Assembly: GCF_003148845.1 (NCBI RefSeq)
Contig: NZ_QGHA01000004.1
Span: forward strand, 124,001-188,000
Length of the DNA: 64,000 nucleotides
Direction: 5' to 3'
Origin: Mucilaginibacter oryzae
Lineage (GTDB): Bacteria > Bacteroidota > Bacteroidia > Sphingobacteriales > Sphingobacteriaceae
The notes beneath the pieces were generated by a model. That model saw only the letters and a list, made by a program, of their open reading frames with translations, was not told the DNA's origin and did no database searches. Shown piece by piece: positions 44,494 through 54,359 of the stretch (position 1 is its first letter; each line of letters starts with the position of its first letter). The translations under genes and the position numbers were made by a program.

Positions 44494-46107
44494 ATGTTTA
44501 AACGTTTTTGTTTCCTCATCGCGGTTTTTGGCATCGTATTACCGGGTTTAACCGCCCGCGCCGAAGACGACAAACTCCTCTCTATCCATTCCCTTAGCCA
44601 AAAACATCCTGATTCGGCACTGATCATTTTAAAAAAAATCTATGCCCGCGCTGTTGATAAAAACGACGGTGCAGCCGAAGGGATGTGCCTGCAGCAAATG
44701 GGCGAAATTTGCTTTAACCAGGGTCATTACGCGCAGGCCTTGGAGTTTTACCTGCATGCCGATAAGGTTTTTAACAAGATTAACAATCAAAACCTGCTGG
44801 CCGCTAACATGGGCGAAATGGGCGTTTTATATTACTACAACAAGCAGGTAGGCAAATCGCGACAGATGTATAATAAAGCGCTGGCCATCTACAAAAAGAA
44901 TAATAACCTGAAAGGGCAGGCCGCTATTTTGGGCAACATCGGGCACCTGTACGAAAAAAGCCACCAATACGACAGCTCGTTTTATTACCAGAACCTGGCG
45001 CTAAAATGTTATAAGCAGGCAAATTACAGGCAGGGCGCTGCAAAGATATACGAAAACCTGGGCAGTGTATATGAAGACCTGGCAAAATACGATTCGGCGT
45101 ATGTAAGCTTTAATCGCTCGTTGGAGTTGTATAAAGAAGATCACAACGAAATAGGATCAATAGAAGTAATCAATAACCTGGGCGACATACTTCGTAAAAC
45201 GGGGAAGTATAAGGAAAGCATTGTGCAATCGCGCCGGGCTATGGAACTTGCCCGGCAAACGGGTAATATTTATCAACTGGCATCGTGCAGCAAAGATCTG
45301 GGTAAGGTGTACGAACTGATGAACCAGATGGATAGCGCCTATCACTATGCCGAACTCAGCAGAAAATATTCGCTCGAAGTTTACTCGAAGGATGGCGTAA
45401 ATCAAACCGCTTTTTTACAGGTACTGTATGATATGAATAAAAAAAGCGATGAGATCAATCGGCTGAACAGCGTACGTAAGTTAAACCAGGTAATAGCCAT
45501 TGCCGGGGTAATTGTGGCGGTATTGATCATCATCCTGAGCCTGGTGATCTTTAGCCGGCAACGGTTTAAAATTAAGGAGCAGCAAACGCTGGCCAGGCAA
45601 AAGGAAGCCGAGCATGAACTGGTACAGATGCAATTAAAAAACAAGCAACTGGAAGAAGAAAACCTGAAGCAGCAGCTCGAAATAAAAAGTAAGGAACTAT
45701 CAACCCACACGTTGAACCTGATTAAAAATAACCAGTTTTTGGAGCATCTGCGCAGTAGCCTCCACGCGATGGTAAAAGACGATAAGCGCGACCAGAAAAA
45801 GCAAATGCAGCAACTGATAGCGCAGATTAACGACAGCTTTAACCACGAACAATACTGGAAAGAATTTACTACAGCCTTTGAGCAGGTACACCAGCAATTT
45901 TTTGATAATATCCGTAAATACAGCAACGAACTCACTTCTGCCGATATGCGGCTCATCGCGCTGATGCGCATCAACCTCAACTCGAACGATATCGCCACTT
46001 TGCTCGGTATTTCGCCGGATAGCCTGCGGGTATCTCGCTACCGGCTGCGCAAAAAGCTCAATATACCGCAGGGCGATAACCTTACCGCCTTTATACAGGC
46101 TTTATAA
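44494..46107 (+). CDS. Membrane TPR-sensor with C-terminal HTH (transcriptional regulator)
   Basis: This 537-residue protein has a signal-like N-terminus (to about 23), at least six tetratricopeptide repeats in the exported part (about 60-300), one membrane helix (IAIAGVIVAVLIIILSLVIF, about 330-350), a long cytoplasmic coiled coil and a C-terminal helix-turn-helix of LuxR type (LNSNDIATLLGISPDSLRVS). Membrane proteins of this build are common in Bacteroidota and are thought to pass an outside signal to DNA. It lies just upstream of the TonB receptor and phytase genes and may control them. Confidence 0.83.
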   Translation: MFKRFCFLIAVFGIVLPGLTARAEDDKLLSIHSLSQKHPDSALIILKKIYARAVDKNDGAAEGMCLQQMGEICFNQGHYAQALEFYLHADKVFNKINNQNLLAANMGEMGVLYYYNKQVGKSRQMYNKALAIYKKNNNLKGQAAILGNIGHLYEKSHQYDSSFYYQNLALKCYKQANYRQGAAKIYENLGSVYEDLAKYDSAYVSFNRSLELYKEDHNEIGSIEVINNLGDILRKTGKYKESIVQSRRAMELARQTGNIYQLASCSKDLGKVYELMNQMDSAYHYAELSRKYSLEVYSKDGVNQTAFLQVLYDMNKKSDEINRLNSVRKLNQVIAIAGVIVAVLIIILSLVIFSRQRFKIKEQQTLARQKEAEHELVQMQLKNKQLEEENLKQQLEIKSKELSTHTLNLIKNNQFLEHLRSSLHAMVKDDKRDQKKQMQQLIAQINDSFNHEQYWKEFTTAFEQVHQQFFDNIRKYSNELTSADMRLIALMRINLNSNDIATLLGISPDSLRVSRYRLRKKLNIPQGDNLTAFIQAL

Positions 46108-46373
46108 TAGCGTTACATAAAACGTTTTTTTTGGCTGTTTTTAGGTCAAAAATATGGTTAACAATTTGTTAATGTAACGGTAACTAAACGATAACGGAGG
46201 TTTTTAAATGATATAATGTTTTGAAAATCAGTTTTTTGTTTGTTTTTGTTTCTTTTTGATATACGCACCTGGTAACGCTGTTGCTTTAATGTAACAGCCT
46301 AAGTTTCATTCCAATTAAGACAGTTACACAACTTTGCATCGTCAATCAAAATCAAGGACGTTATCGTAATACA

Positions 46374-49151
46374 ATGAATAAACTTTTACAAATCCTGCTA
46401 CCGATGCTGTTCTGCGCCTCGGTAGCCAGCGCTGCAAAAATTAAAGGTCATGTTTATGACAAGCAAACGGGCGAGGCCCTTGTTGGCGCGACAGTTGTTT
46501 TAGAGCAAACCAACAAAGCAACTGTTACCGGCCTCGACGGTTCGTTCGAACTGAAGGACGTACCAACCGGGTCGGCCACTATCCGGGTAACTTACATCAC
46601 CTATAAAACCGTTACCCAGCAAATTAATGTTTTGAAAGAGGATAACCCTCATTTAAAAATTTATATGGAGGCTGCCTCTAAAGATATCACAGAGGTTACT
46701 GTACGAGCATCGGCAGGAGGGTCTACCGATAGGGAAGCCCGCCGTATTGAGCAAAACGCGGTACAGATTATGAATATCGTATCGGGCAAAGCCATCGAAG
46801 TATCGCCCGATTTAACGGTAGCCAACGTAATGCAGCGTGTATCCGGCGTATCTATCGAGCGTAACAGCAATGGCGATGGCCAGTATGCTATTTTACGCGG
46901 TATGGATAAACGCTATAACTATACTTTGGTAAACGGCGTTAAAATTCCAAGCCCCGATAACAAATATCGTTACGTACCACTCGACCTTTTCCCTTCCGAC
47001 CTTTTAGAACGTTTGGAAGTTTACAAAACCCTTACCCCTAACCTGGAAGGCGATGCTATTGGTGGTGCTGTAAACATGGTGATGAAAAACGCGCCAGAGC
47101 GCTTGCAGATCAACGCTAACATTGCCACCGGCTACAGCCAGTTGTTTTTTGATCGCAATTTTACAAGTTTTGACGCTTCCGGCATTAACCACAAATCGCC
47201 CTACGAGTTACATGGCCGTAACTACAACGCAACCCAGGCCGATTTTGCCAAAGGTACTTTAGATTATACCTCCAAAAAACCTGCTCCTAACCTGATCGGT
47301 AGCCTTTCAATCGGTCAGCGGTTTTTAAACAACAAACTGGGTATTATTGTAGCCGGAAGTTATCAAAATACTTACCGCGGCAGCAACAGTACTTTTTATA
47401 ACTCGTCGGTAACCGGTACCGATCAGTACGCCGTTATCACCAGTAAAGATTACCGCCAGTATTCTGAGCAGCAAAAACGTTTAGGTTTGCATGGCAAAGT
47501 TGATTATGTGTTTGATAAAAACAACAAGATCAGCCTTTACAATGTGTATGTTAACTTAATTAACCAGCAATTGCGCGATGGGTTAAGCACTTCATACAAT
47601 GGGGTGTATAATCCGTCGGCCGGTAACGCTGAGTTAACTTATACTACCCGTAGCCGCTTAACCGAACAGCAGATTTATAACAGTACTTTGCATGGCGATC
47701 ACAGCTTTTTCGATAGCAAATTTAAAGTACAATGGTCGGCAGTGTATTCATCAGCTAAAAATGATGTACCAGATAACACTACCATCAGCGTAAACGGTAT
47801 AGAGCAAAACTTCCAGGATAAGCGCACCTCGCTGGTAAACACTTCGCCGGTACAACGCCGCTGGGAGCGTAACACCGACGAGGATAAGGCTGGTTATCTG
47901 GATCTTACCTACAATATTTTCAGAGGGGACAAAAAGCTTGATGTAATGGTTGGTGGTTTATACCGCGATAAACAACGCAGCAGCTTTTTCAATAACTACA
48001 CCCTTGCCCAGCCCGCTGCCCATGCAGGTGACCAATACGGCACAGATTTTCAAAACTATACCGACCTTAACCTGGTTGTAACCAATCCAACCGGCGCGGT
48101 GGCCAACCCGCTTACGTACGACGCTTCTGAAAAAACAAGCGCGGGTTATGGTATGTTCAAATACAATTCCGAAAAACTGGAACTAACCGGTGGTGTACGT
48201 ATTGAGCATACTAACCAGGGTTATAACCTGTTATTCCCGGCAGGCGAATCAAAACCTACTGGCAGCCAGATTTATACCGATGTATTGCCAAGCGCTATTG
48301 TTAAATATCATTTAGATGCCAAATCACAATTACACGCATCGTACTATAAAGCAGTAAACCGTCCGGGTTTTTATGAAATTGTGCCAAGTAAAGTTGTTAA
48401 CGAAGAGTACCAGGAGCGTGGCAACCCTAACCTGAAACGAGCCATTGCCGATAACTACGATTTGCGTTATGAGTTGTTCCCCGGTGCTTCTGAGCAATTA
48501 TTGGCCGGCGTATTTTACAAAAGGATCAATAACCCTATCGAGTATACCTTCCAGCCAGATGCCGTAAGGGGGCAGGATGTTTACTACAGTCCGGGTAACT
48601 TTGGTACCGCCAAAAACTACGGTGCGGAGGTTGATTATACCAGGTTTTTCAATAAAATTGGTATCAGGGCCAACTATACTTACACCCACTCACGCATTAC
48701 TACCCCAAAAACCGCAAGAAGGATCAACTCAACAACCGGCGATATTGAGGCTTACCTGGTTGATCAGTCAAGACCTTTGTATGGTCAGTCGGCGCACATT
48801 GCCAACCTGGCATTATTGTATAAAGACACTAAAAAAGGTTGGGACGCGCAGGTAGCCGGGGCTTACACCGGTCCGCGTATCAACACGGTATCGCAGTTCC
48901 TGAACAACGACTTATGGCAAAAAGGCTTTATCCAGATGGATGCCTCGGCCGAGAAGAGGTTTAAAGGCGGGATCAGTGTTTTTGTAAAGGCAAACAATAT
49001 TCTTAATACCCCTGCTAAGTTATTCATTAAAGGCACCAACTCCGAAAATAACAAGATTGCTGAAAAGCTTGTTCAGGATGGCCAGACTCTTATCCGCGCT
49101 GATTATTACGGTCAAAGCTACCTGATAGGCGTGCGATATAAACTCAATTAA
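46374..49151 (+). CDS. TonB-dependent receptor next to a phytase
   Basis: This 925-residue outer-membrane receptor starts with a signal peptide (ending near VASAA), a carboxypeptidase-regulatory-like domain (IKGHVYDKQTGEALVGATVV), then the plug with SPDLTVANVMQRVSGVSIER, AILRGMDKRYNYTLVNGVKI and LDLFPSDLLERLEVYKTLTP, typical of the TIGR01782-type TonB receptors. The barrel ends in GVRYKLN. With the beta-helix lipoprotein and the phytase just downstream in one operon, import of phytate or an inositol phosphate is plausible but unproven. Confidence 0.9.
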   Translation: MNKLLQILLPMLFCASVASAAKIKGHVYDKQTGEALVGATVVLEQTNKATVTGLDGSFELKDVPTGSATIRVTYITYKTVTQQINVLKEDNPHLKIYMEAASKDITEVTVRASAGGSTDREARRIEQNAVQIMNIVSGKAIEVSPDLTVANVMQRVSGVSIERNSNGDGQYAILRGMDKRYNYTLVNGVKIPSPDNKYRYVPLDLFPSDLLERLEVYKTLTPNLEGDAIGGAVNMVMKNAPERLQINANIATGYSQLFFDRNFTSFDASGINHKSPYELHGRNYNATQADFAKGTLDYTSKKPAPNLIGSLSIGQRFLNNKLGIIVAGSYQNTYRGSNSTFYNSSVTGTDQYAVITSKDYRQYSEQQKRLGLHGKVDYVFDKNNKISLYNVYVNLINQQLRDGLSTSYNGVYNPSAGNAELTYTTRSRLTEQQIYNSTLHGDHSFFDSKFKVQWSAVYSSAKNDVPDNTTISVNGIEQNFQDKRTSLVNTSPVQRRWERNTDEDKAGYLDLTYNIFRGDKKLDVMVGGLYRDKQRSSFFNNYTLAQPAAHAGDQYGTDFQNYTDLNLVVTNPTGAVANPLTYDASEKTSAGYGMFKYNSEKLELTGGVRIEHTNQGYNLLFPAGESKPTGSQIYTDVLPSAIVKYHLDAKSQLHASYYKAVNRPGFYEIVPSKVVNEEYQERGNPNLKRAIADNYDLRYELFPGASEQLLAGVFYKRINNPIEYTFQPDAVRGQDVYYSPGNFGTAKNYGAEVDYTRFFNKIGIRANYTYTHSRITTPKTARRINSTTGDIEAYLVDQSRPLYGQSAHIANLALLYKDTKKGWDAQVAGAYTGPRINTVSQFLNNDLWQKGFIQMDASAEKRFKGGISVFVKANNILNTPAKLFIKGTNSENNKIAEKLVQDGQTLIRADYYGQSYLIGVRYKLN

Positions 49152-49178
49152 TCAGTTAAATATTAAAGTAATTCTGAG

Positions 49179-50444
49179 ATGAAATTTAAACAGATTATAG
49201 CCGTGTTAACGGCAGCATCGCTGGCTTTCACAAGCTGCGAAAAAGCGAATAAAGATGTTGATACCACGCCGCAAAACGGATCGGCAACAGGTGAGGTATC
49301 AGGCGTGTGGGCTAAGGGCAGCGTGCACGAAATTAAGGGTGATATCATCATCCCCGAAGGTAAAACCCTTACTATTGAAGAAGGTGTAACCGTTTTGATG
49401 GACGCCACTGCAAAACCGGAAGTAATTGTTAAAGGCAACCTGTACTCATTAGGAACTGCCGAAAACCCGGTTAAATTTACCGTGAGTGATGCTTACCGCA
49501 CTGCCGACAATAAATTTGGAAAACTTTGGGGCGGGATCCTTGCCGCGCCAACAAGTACAGAGGTGCTGCTTGATCACACTATTTTAGAGTACGGCGGCAA
49601 CACTACCTCTGATGCCTCAACATCGGTAAAAATGGGTTTATATAAGGCGGTTGCCGGCGAGAACCTGCCTGCGCTTTGGTTTTCGAACGTAAACGGTAAG
49701 CTGGTTGTAACCAACAGCATTATACGTAACTTCCAGGAAGACTGTACTTATATAGAGGGAGGCAAGATCATTTTTTCAAACAATGTATTCTATACTACCG
49801 GTGTAACCGGCGGTGAAGCCATGAACTTTAAATCGGGTTGTTTGGCTGACGTTGCTTACAACTTTGTTTACAGTTGCAACACTAATGCGCTTAAGCTATC
49901 AAACAGCGGCGACCGTAACCCGCAGGCTTATATCATCGCTTATAACAATACCATGGTTAATACCGGCTGGCGCAGGCCGACAGCAAAAGGTGGTTCGGTT
50001 TGGTTAGAGGCTACCGTACATGCCGATTTGTATAACAACCTTTTTGCCAATACCCGTTTCGGCATCAAACGCGATCCGAAGAAAAAGGAAGATTCGCGAT
50101 CTTTAAATGACTATAACTGGTACTACGGTTATGACCAAACTACAGTTAACCAGTTTCAGGTGGGCACTAATGATGTTGTAGCAGGCGGCGCTCATGATGT
50201 AAGAGGTACTAAAGCCGGCGAAAACGATCCTAAGTTTGTAAACTACCCGTTAGATAACCCGGTTAGCAGCCCCGATTACAATACTGCCTGGGATTTTCAT
50301 TTGCAGGGTAATTCACCGGCATTAGGAAAAGGTGTAACCACTTTTACCCGCCACCACAAAGCCGGTTTAACCATGAGCAATGGCTTAACTTATATCTCGC
50401 CCGAGCCTGCAACCTACATTGGCGCTTACGGAACTAAATTGTAA
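49179..50444 (+). CDS. Secreted right-handed beta-helix lipoprotein
   Basis: This 421-residue protein has a lipobox (AFTSC, about 20) and then repeated short strands such as GDIIIPEGKTLTIEEGVTVL, VIVKGNLYSLGTAENPVKFT and NGKLVVTNSIIRNFQEDC, the pattern of a parallel beta helix. There are no recognised catalytic residues, so it may be a binding or structural protein rather than a lyase. It lies 27 bp behind the TonB receptor and 3 bp before the phytase. Confidence 0.75.
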   Translation: MKFKQIIAVLTAASLAFTSCEKANKDVDTTPQNGSATGEVSGVWAKGSVHEIKGDIIIPEGKTLTIEEGVTVLMDATAKPEVIVKGNLYSLGTAENPVKFTVSDAYRTADNKFGKLWGGILAAPTSTEVLLDHTILEYGGNTTSDASTSVKMGLYKAVAGENLPALWFSNVNGKLVVTNSIIRNFQEDCTYIEGGKIIFSNNVFYTTGVTGGEAMNFKSGCLADVAYNFVYSCNTNALKLSNSGDRNPQAYIIAYNNTMVNTGWRRPTAKGGSVWLEATVHADLYNNLFANTRFGIKRDPKKKEDSRSLNDYNWYYGYDQTTVNQFQVGTNDVVAGGAHDVRGTKAGENDPKFVNYPLDNPVSSPDYNTAWDFHLQGNSPALGKGVTTFTRHHKAGLTMSNGLTYISPEPATYIGAYGTKL

Positions 50445-50447
50445 CAG

Positions 50448-51509
50448 ATGCGGAGGAATAATATTTTCAGTTTAGCGCCACTCGCCTTATTGTCGTTAAC
50501 ATCGTGCAAGCCCGCGGTTGATACCACCGATATTAAGCCGGTGGTGATTACACAGCCGGTTAAATATGATACCGATGACCCTGCTATCTGGGTTAACAAA
50601 GCCGATCCGGCAAAGAGTTTGGTGATAGGTACAGATAAAGATGCCGACGGCGCTTTATATGTGTTTGATTTGCAGGGTAAGATTATTGAAGATAAGGTAG
50701 TGAGAGGCTTGAAACGCCCAAACAATGTTGATCTGGCTTACGGTTTAATGCTGAACGGCAAACCAACCGATATCGCTATCACCACCGAGCGGATCACCCA
50801 TAAACTGCGCATTTATTCACTGCCGGATATGAAGCCGGTTGATAAAGGCGGCATTGATATGTTTGTTGGCGAAACTGGTCCGGAATACCGCGATTTGATG
50901 GGGATTTCGATCTATACGGCTAAAGATGGTAAAATGTATGCCATTGTAGGTCGTAAAAACGGCCCTAAAACAGGCGGATACATCTGGCAGTATTTATTAA
51001 GCGACGATGGTACCGGCAATGTGAAGGCAACGCTTGTGCGTAAATTTGGTGAATACAGCGGCAAAAAAGAGATCGAATCTATCGCGGTTGATAATGAGCT
51101 GGGTTACATCTACTATTCGGACGAGCAAACAGGTGTGCGCCAGTATTACGCCGACCCTGAAAAAGGGGATAAGCAATTATCCATGTTCGGAACAAGTGGT
51201 TTCGCGGCAGATCATGAAGGGATCTCTATTTATAAGCTGACAGATAGCACAGGGTATATCCTCGTGTCAGATCAGGGGGCAAACCGCTTCCAGATCTTCA
51301 GCCGGGGGGGTACCAAACAAAACCCGTTTCAGCACAAGTTGCTGAAGGTGGCTAATGTAGCTGCCCGCGAAAGCGATGGATCGGATGTGGTAAACGTGCC
51401 ATTGAATGATACCTTTAAGCATGGCTTGTTTGTAGTAATGAGCACTGATAAAACTTTTCACTATTACCGCTGGGAGGATATTGCGGGCAAGGATTTGAAG
51501 GTGAAATAA
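50448..51509 (+). CDS. Beta-propeller phytase lipoprotein
   Basis: This 353-residue protein has a lipobox (SLTSC, about 20) and the beta-propeller phytase fold, with family motifs YDTDDPAIWVN (about 43-53), GTDKDADGALYVFDL, YYSDEQTGVRQYYADP and DHEGISIYKL, which include the calcium-binding acidic residues. These calcium-dependent enzymes release phosphate from phytate. It is the last gene of an operon with a TonB receptor and a beta-helix lipoprotein, so phosphate or inositol scavenging at the outer membrane is the likely role. Confidence 0.88.
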   Translation: MRRNNIFSLAPLALLSLTSCKPAVDTTDIKPVVITQPVKYDTDDPAIWVNKADPAKSLVIGTDKDADGALYVFDLQGKIIEDKVVRGLKRPNNVDLAYGLMLNGKPTDIAITTERITHKLRIYSLPDMKPVDKGGIDMFVGETGPEYRDLMGISIYTAKDGKMYAIVGRKNGPKTGGYIWQYLLSDDGTGNVKATLVRKFGEYSGKKEIESIAVDNELGYIYYSDEQTGVRQYYADPEKGDKQLSMFGTSGFAADHEGISIYKLTDSTGYILVSDQGANRFQIFSRGGTKQNPFQHKLLKVANVAARESDGSDVVNVPLNDTFKHGLFVVMSTDKTFHYYRWEDIAGKDLKVK

Positions 51510-51524
51510 CGCATAAAAATGAAA

Positions 51525-51559
51525 CCGGCCGGGTTTTTAGAGCGATCCGGCTGATTTTT
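51525..51559 (+). terminator. Terminator of the phytase operon
   Basis: GCCGG (51528-51532) pairs with CCGGC (51547-51551) and TGATTTTTT follows. Confidence 0.65.
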
Positions 51560-51616
51560 TATAAAGCCTGCCGCGCTGTTTGTCGGTGGGCTTTTTGATG
51601 ACCCGTAAAAACACAA

Positions 51617-51644
51617 AAGGCTGCCCCTGACAGGAGGCAGCCTT
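51617..51644. terminator. Terminator before the siderophore receptor gene end
   Basis: AAGGCTGCC (51617-51625) pairs with GGCAGCCTT (51636-51644) over 9 bp. On the minus strand AAGGCTGCC...GGCAGCCTTTTGTG provides a short T run, so it likely ends the receptor transcript. Confidence 0.7.
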
Positions 51645-51661
51645 GTTGGTATTATTTACCT

Positions 51662-54094
51662 TTAAAACTTAAGCGCTAAACTCGCTAAAAAAGCTCTCGG
51701 GCGTTGGGCCTCCAGTGTCGACCAGCCTTTATAATATTCCTTGTTGGTGAGGTTATCCATCTTCAGGGATAAGGCCCATGATTTTACATTATAAAACACC
51801 GAAGCGTTAAGCACGGTATAAGCCGGCAGCGCAAAAACGCCGGTAGTTTGCCTGTTCAGGATCTTGTTTTCACTCGCGTAGTTGCCGCCAAAACCAAGTC
51901 CGAAACCTTTTATAGCTCCCTGCTCAAAGCGGTAACTGATCCAGGCGTTCACCATATCCTGCGGGCCTGCTTCTTCCGGCCTTCTGCCAAGGTAATCGGG
52001 ATCGGCGGTTTTGATCACTTTACTGGTGTTATGGCTGTAGCCCGCGATAATGTTCAGGCCCGGTACCGGGTTGGCTGCAATGTCTGCCTCAAAGCCCTTG
52101 CTTGAGTTTTCGCCATCCTGAAGGTATTGGTTCGGGCCTAACTGCCTTACCTTATCTGATACCTTAATGTCGTAATAACTTACGGTAGCGGTAAGTTTGC
52201 TATCCCATAAATTCATTTTGGCGCCGGCCTCCAACTGATTGGCATGTTCCGGTTTAAAAACAATGGTTTGTCCTTCCTGCGTCCTTACCGGGGCTACGTT
52301 GCTGAAGCCGTTCATGTAGTTGGCAAATACCGAAAGTTTATCGGCAACAGGCTGGTAAACTAAGCCAAATTTTGGCGATAAGGCGGTTTGCGAATATTTA
52401 TCGGATGCCGCTGCCGAAAGGCCGCCGTTTTTAAAATGATCCACACGCAGGCTCAACATAGCCGAAAGGGTTGAGGTAAAGTTAACTACGTCGGATGCAT
52501 AAGCACTGTATACCTGCTGTTGTGTATTGCTTGGGCTTCCCTTGGCGCTTGTTAAAACCGAATCAACGTACTGGCGCGATAAGTTGCCGGTATCTTCGCC
52601 GGCCATATTAACCCTGCCAACTGCCGCGTAGCCGGTTCCGTTATCAATAGCTACCCGGCTAAAGTAATCTAACCCAACCAAAATACGATGACGGATGCTG
52701 CCTGTTTTGATGTCGCCGTTGAAATTTTGCTGGATATCTGTTGTGTTGGTGGTAGCGTTTTGGTCGCTGATGTAACGCCCAAAGGTTGACGACACATTGG
52801 GGTAGCCCGGCAGGTACCGCGAAACCTCATATAAATAGGAATAGTACCCTAATGATTTTGCTGTGCTGCGCGATAATACGGTTTGCGAAGTCCATTGATC
52901 GTTAAACCTGTAGTTCATCTGGGCCTGTAAGGTAGTTGTAGGGTTTTTGATGGTAAGGGCATTGCTGGTGTACGATTTTTTAGGATCGTAACCTAATTCG
53001 CTTAAGGTAGTTACGCGCAGGGCTGTTCCGCGGTCAAAAAACAGCATGGCAGGATTGGTGCCTTCTGAGCTTAAAAATTCGGCGTTTACCAAAAATGATA
53101 GCTTGTCATCAACCTTGTACGATAAAGACGGGGCGAAAAACCTTACTTTTTTAAAGCCCGCGTCCTGGAAGCTGTTTTCATCATGATAAGCGGCGTTAAC
53201 GCGCAACAGTAATTTTTTATCTTCATCTAAAGGGGCATTTACATCGGCTGTGATCCTGTTTAAACCAAAGCTGCCCGCGGTATAGTTTACCTCGCCTTTA
53301 AAGGTATCGAAGGGTTTTTTGGTTACCACGTTGATCACCCCGCCGTACGAAATCAGGCTGCTGCCGAACAAAGTTCCCGACGGGCCTTTTAAAACCTCAA
53401 TACGTTCAATGTTGGCAACATCAAGGCCGCCATTGGTAAGACCGGGTAAACCGTTAACCATAGTTGGCTGTACGGCAAATCCCCTCAATGAAAAATAGCC
53501 CGCGCCATCACCACCGCGACCGGTCGAGGTCCATAGCTTATCAATACCAGGAGCATTTTTCAAGGCATCGTTAAAGCTGGTTATCACCTGCTCTTTGATC
53601 AGCTCGCTTGATATTACGCTGTAAACCTGCGGGTTTTCGAGGTTTTTGAGTGGCATACGGGCTACATAAGCGCTTTCTTTATTGCCAAACTTGTTGGGTT
53701 TGTTGCCGCTAACAATAACCTCCTGCAGTTTCTGGTTGTTTTCTGATAAGGTAAAATCAACAATTGCTGTTACGTTTGCTTTTACCTCAACCGTTTGGCT
53801 TTGAGGCATCAGGCCTATCAACTGGGCTGTTAATGTATAAGTGCCGGGAGTAACATGGTTGATTTGATAATTGCCTTTTTCGTTTACCATGGCACCTTTA
53901 GCTGTTCCTTTCAGGCTAATGCTTACGGCCTCGGCGGGTTTACCATCGGATGTTTTTACCGTACCCCTGATAGTGCCCGTTTGCTGGGCTGAAGCCGGGG
54001 CGATCATAAATACTGCCATTAACAGGGATAGCAGCGAAAAAAAATTTGTCAACGCGTTGCGCGTTGCTTTACTAATGCGTAGATTAGAATCCAT
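51662..54094 (-). CDS. TonB-dependent siderophore receptor
   Basis: This 810-residue outer-membrane receptor has a signal peptide (ending near APASAQ), a carboxypeptidase-regulatory-like domain (about 40-115), then the TonB-dependent siderophore receptor pattern: VISSELIKEQVITSFNDALK, GFAVQPTMVNGLPGL, IERIEVLKGPSGTLFGSSLI, and YASENKILNRQTTGVFALPA leading to SLALKF. This is the FhuA/FcuA-like kind. It probably imports a ferric siderophore. A candidate iron-box and a leader hairpin precede it. Confidence 0.9.
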   Translation of the reverse strand: MDSNLRISKATRNALTNFFSLLSLLMAVFMIAPASAQQTGTIRGTVKTSDGKPAEAVSISLKGTAKGAMVNEKGNYQINHVTPGTYTLTAQLIGLMPQSQTVEVKANVTAIVDFTLSENNQKLQEVIVSGNKPNKFGNKESAYVARMPLKNLENPQVYSVISSELIKEQVITSFNDALKNAPGIDKLWTSTGRGGDGAGYFSLRGFAVQPTMVNGLPGLTNGGLDVANIERIEVLKGPSGTLFGSSLISYGGVINVVTKKPFDTFKGEVNYTAGSFGLNRITADVNAPLDEDKKLLLRVNAAYHDENSFQDAGFKKVRFFAPSLSYKVDDKLSFLVNAEFLSSEGTNPAMLFFDRGTALRVTTLSELGYDPKKSYTSNALTIKNPTTTLQAQMNYRFNDQWTSQTVLSRSTAKSLGYYSYLYEVSRYLPGYPNVSSTFGRYISDQNATTNTTDIQQNFNGDIKTGSIRHRILVGLDYFSRVAIDNGTGYAAVGRVNMAGEDTGNLSRQYVDSVLTSAKGSPSNTQQQVYSAYASDVVNFTSTLSAMLSLRVDHFKNGGLSAAASDKYSQTALSPKFGLVYQPVADKLSVFANYMNGFSNVAPVRTQEGQTIVFKPEHANQLEAGAKMNLWDSKLTATVSYYDIKVSDKVRQLGPNQYLQDGENSSKGFEADIAANPVPGLNIIAGYSHNTSKVIKTADPDYLGRRPEEAGPQDMVNAWISYRFEQGAIKGFGLGFGGNYASENKILNRQTTGVFALPAYTVLNASVFYNVKSWALSLKMDNLTNKEYYKGWSTLEAQRPRAFLASLALKF

Positions 54095-54136
54095 AGCTTT
54101 GTTGTTGATGAGATCGTGAAACAGATTTTGTCAATC

Positions 54137-54175
54137 AACCCGGTGCTAAGTTTGCCGACCGATCACCGGGTTTTT
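54137..54175 (-). promoter_or_regulatory. Leader hairpin of the siderophore receptor
   Basis: AACCCGGTG and CACCGGGTT form a 9-bp stem about 45-80 bp before the receptor ATG on the minus strand. On the plus strand the T run after it would make it terminator-like, but no gene ends there. Its role is unknown. Confidence 0.45.
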
Positions 54176-54182
54176 TGTAGTG

Positions 54183-54219
54183 CAAAATTATTCTTATTTA
54201 GATTAATTACAAATAATAA
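54183..54219 (-). promoter_or_regulatory. Promoter and candidate Fur-like box of the siderophore receptor
   Basis: On the minus strand TAATTTTG (54183-54190) matches the -7 consensus. Just upstream, TTATTTAGATTAATTACAAA (54194-54213) is an imperfect AT-rich inverted repeat where an iron regulator could bind. Confidence 0.4.
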
Positions 54220-54359
54220 GCGAATTGTAGTGCTTTGTTTATCAGTTGTTTGTATTTTTGCTTAAACAGGGAAGTATTTAACTTCAAAAAATGAACCTTA
54301 AGTGGATCGGCACTTTTTAAAATGCCATGTTTTGTAATGCAATTTTCGGCAGGATCTGA

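Noticed and set aside
45402..45998. 198-codon minus-strand ORF opposite the TPR regulator
   Set aside because: The product is a cysteine/serine/leucine-rich shadow of the coiled-coil region in the real gene. No start signal or homology pattern is seen.
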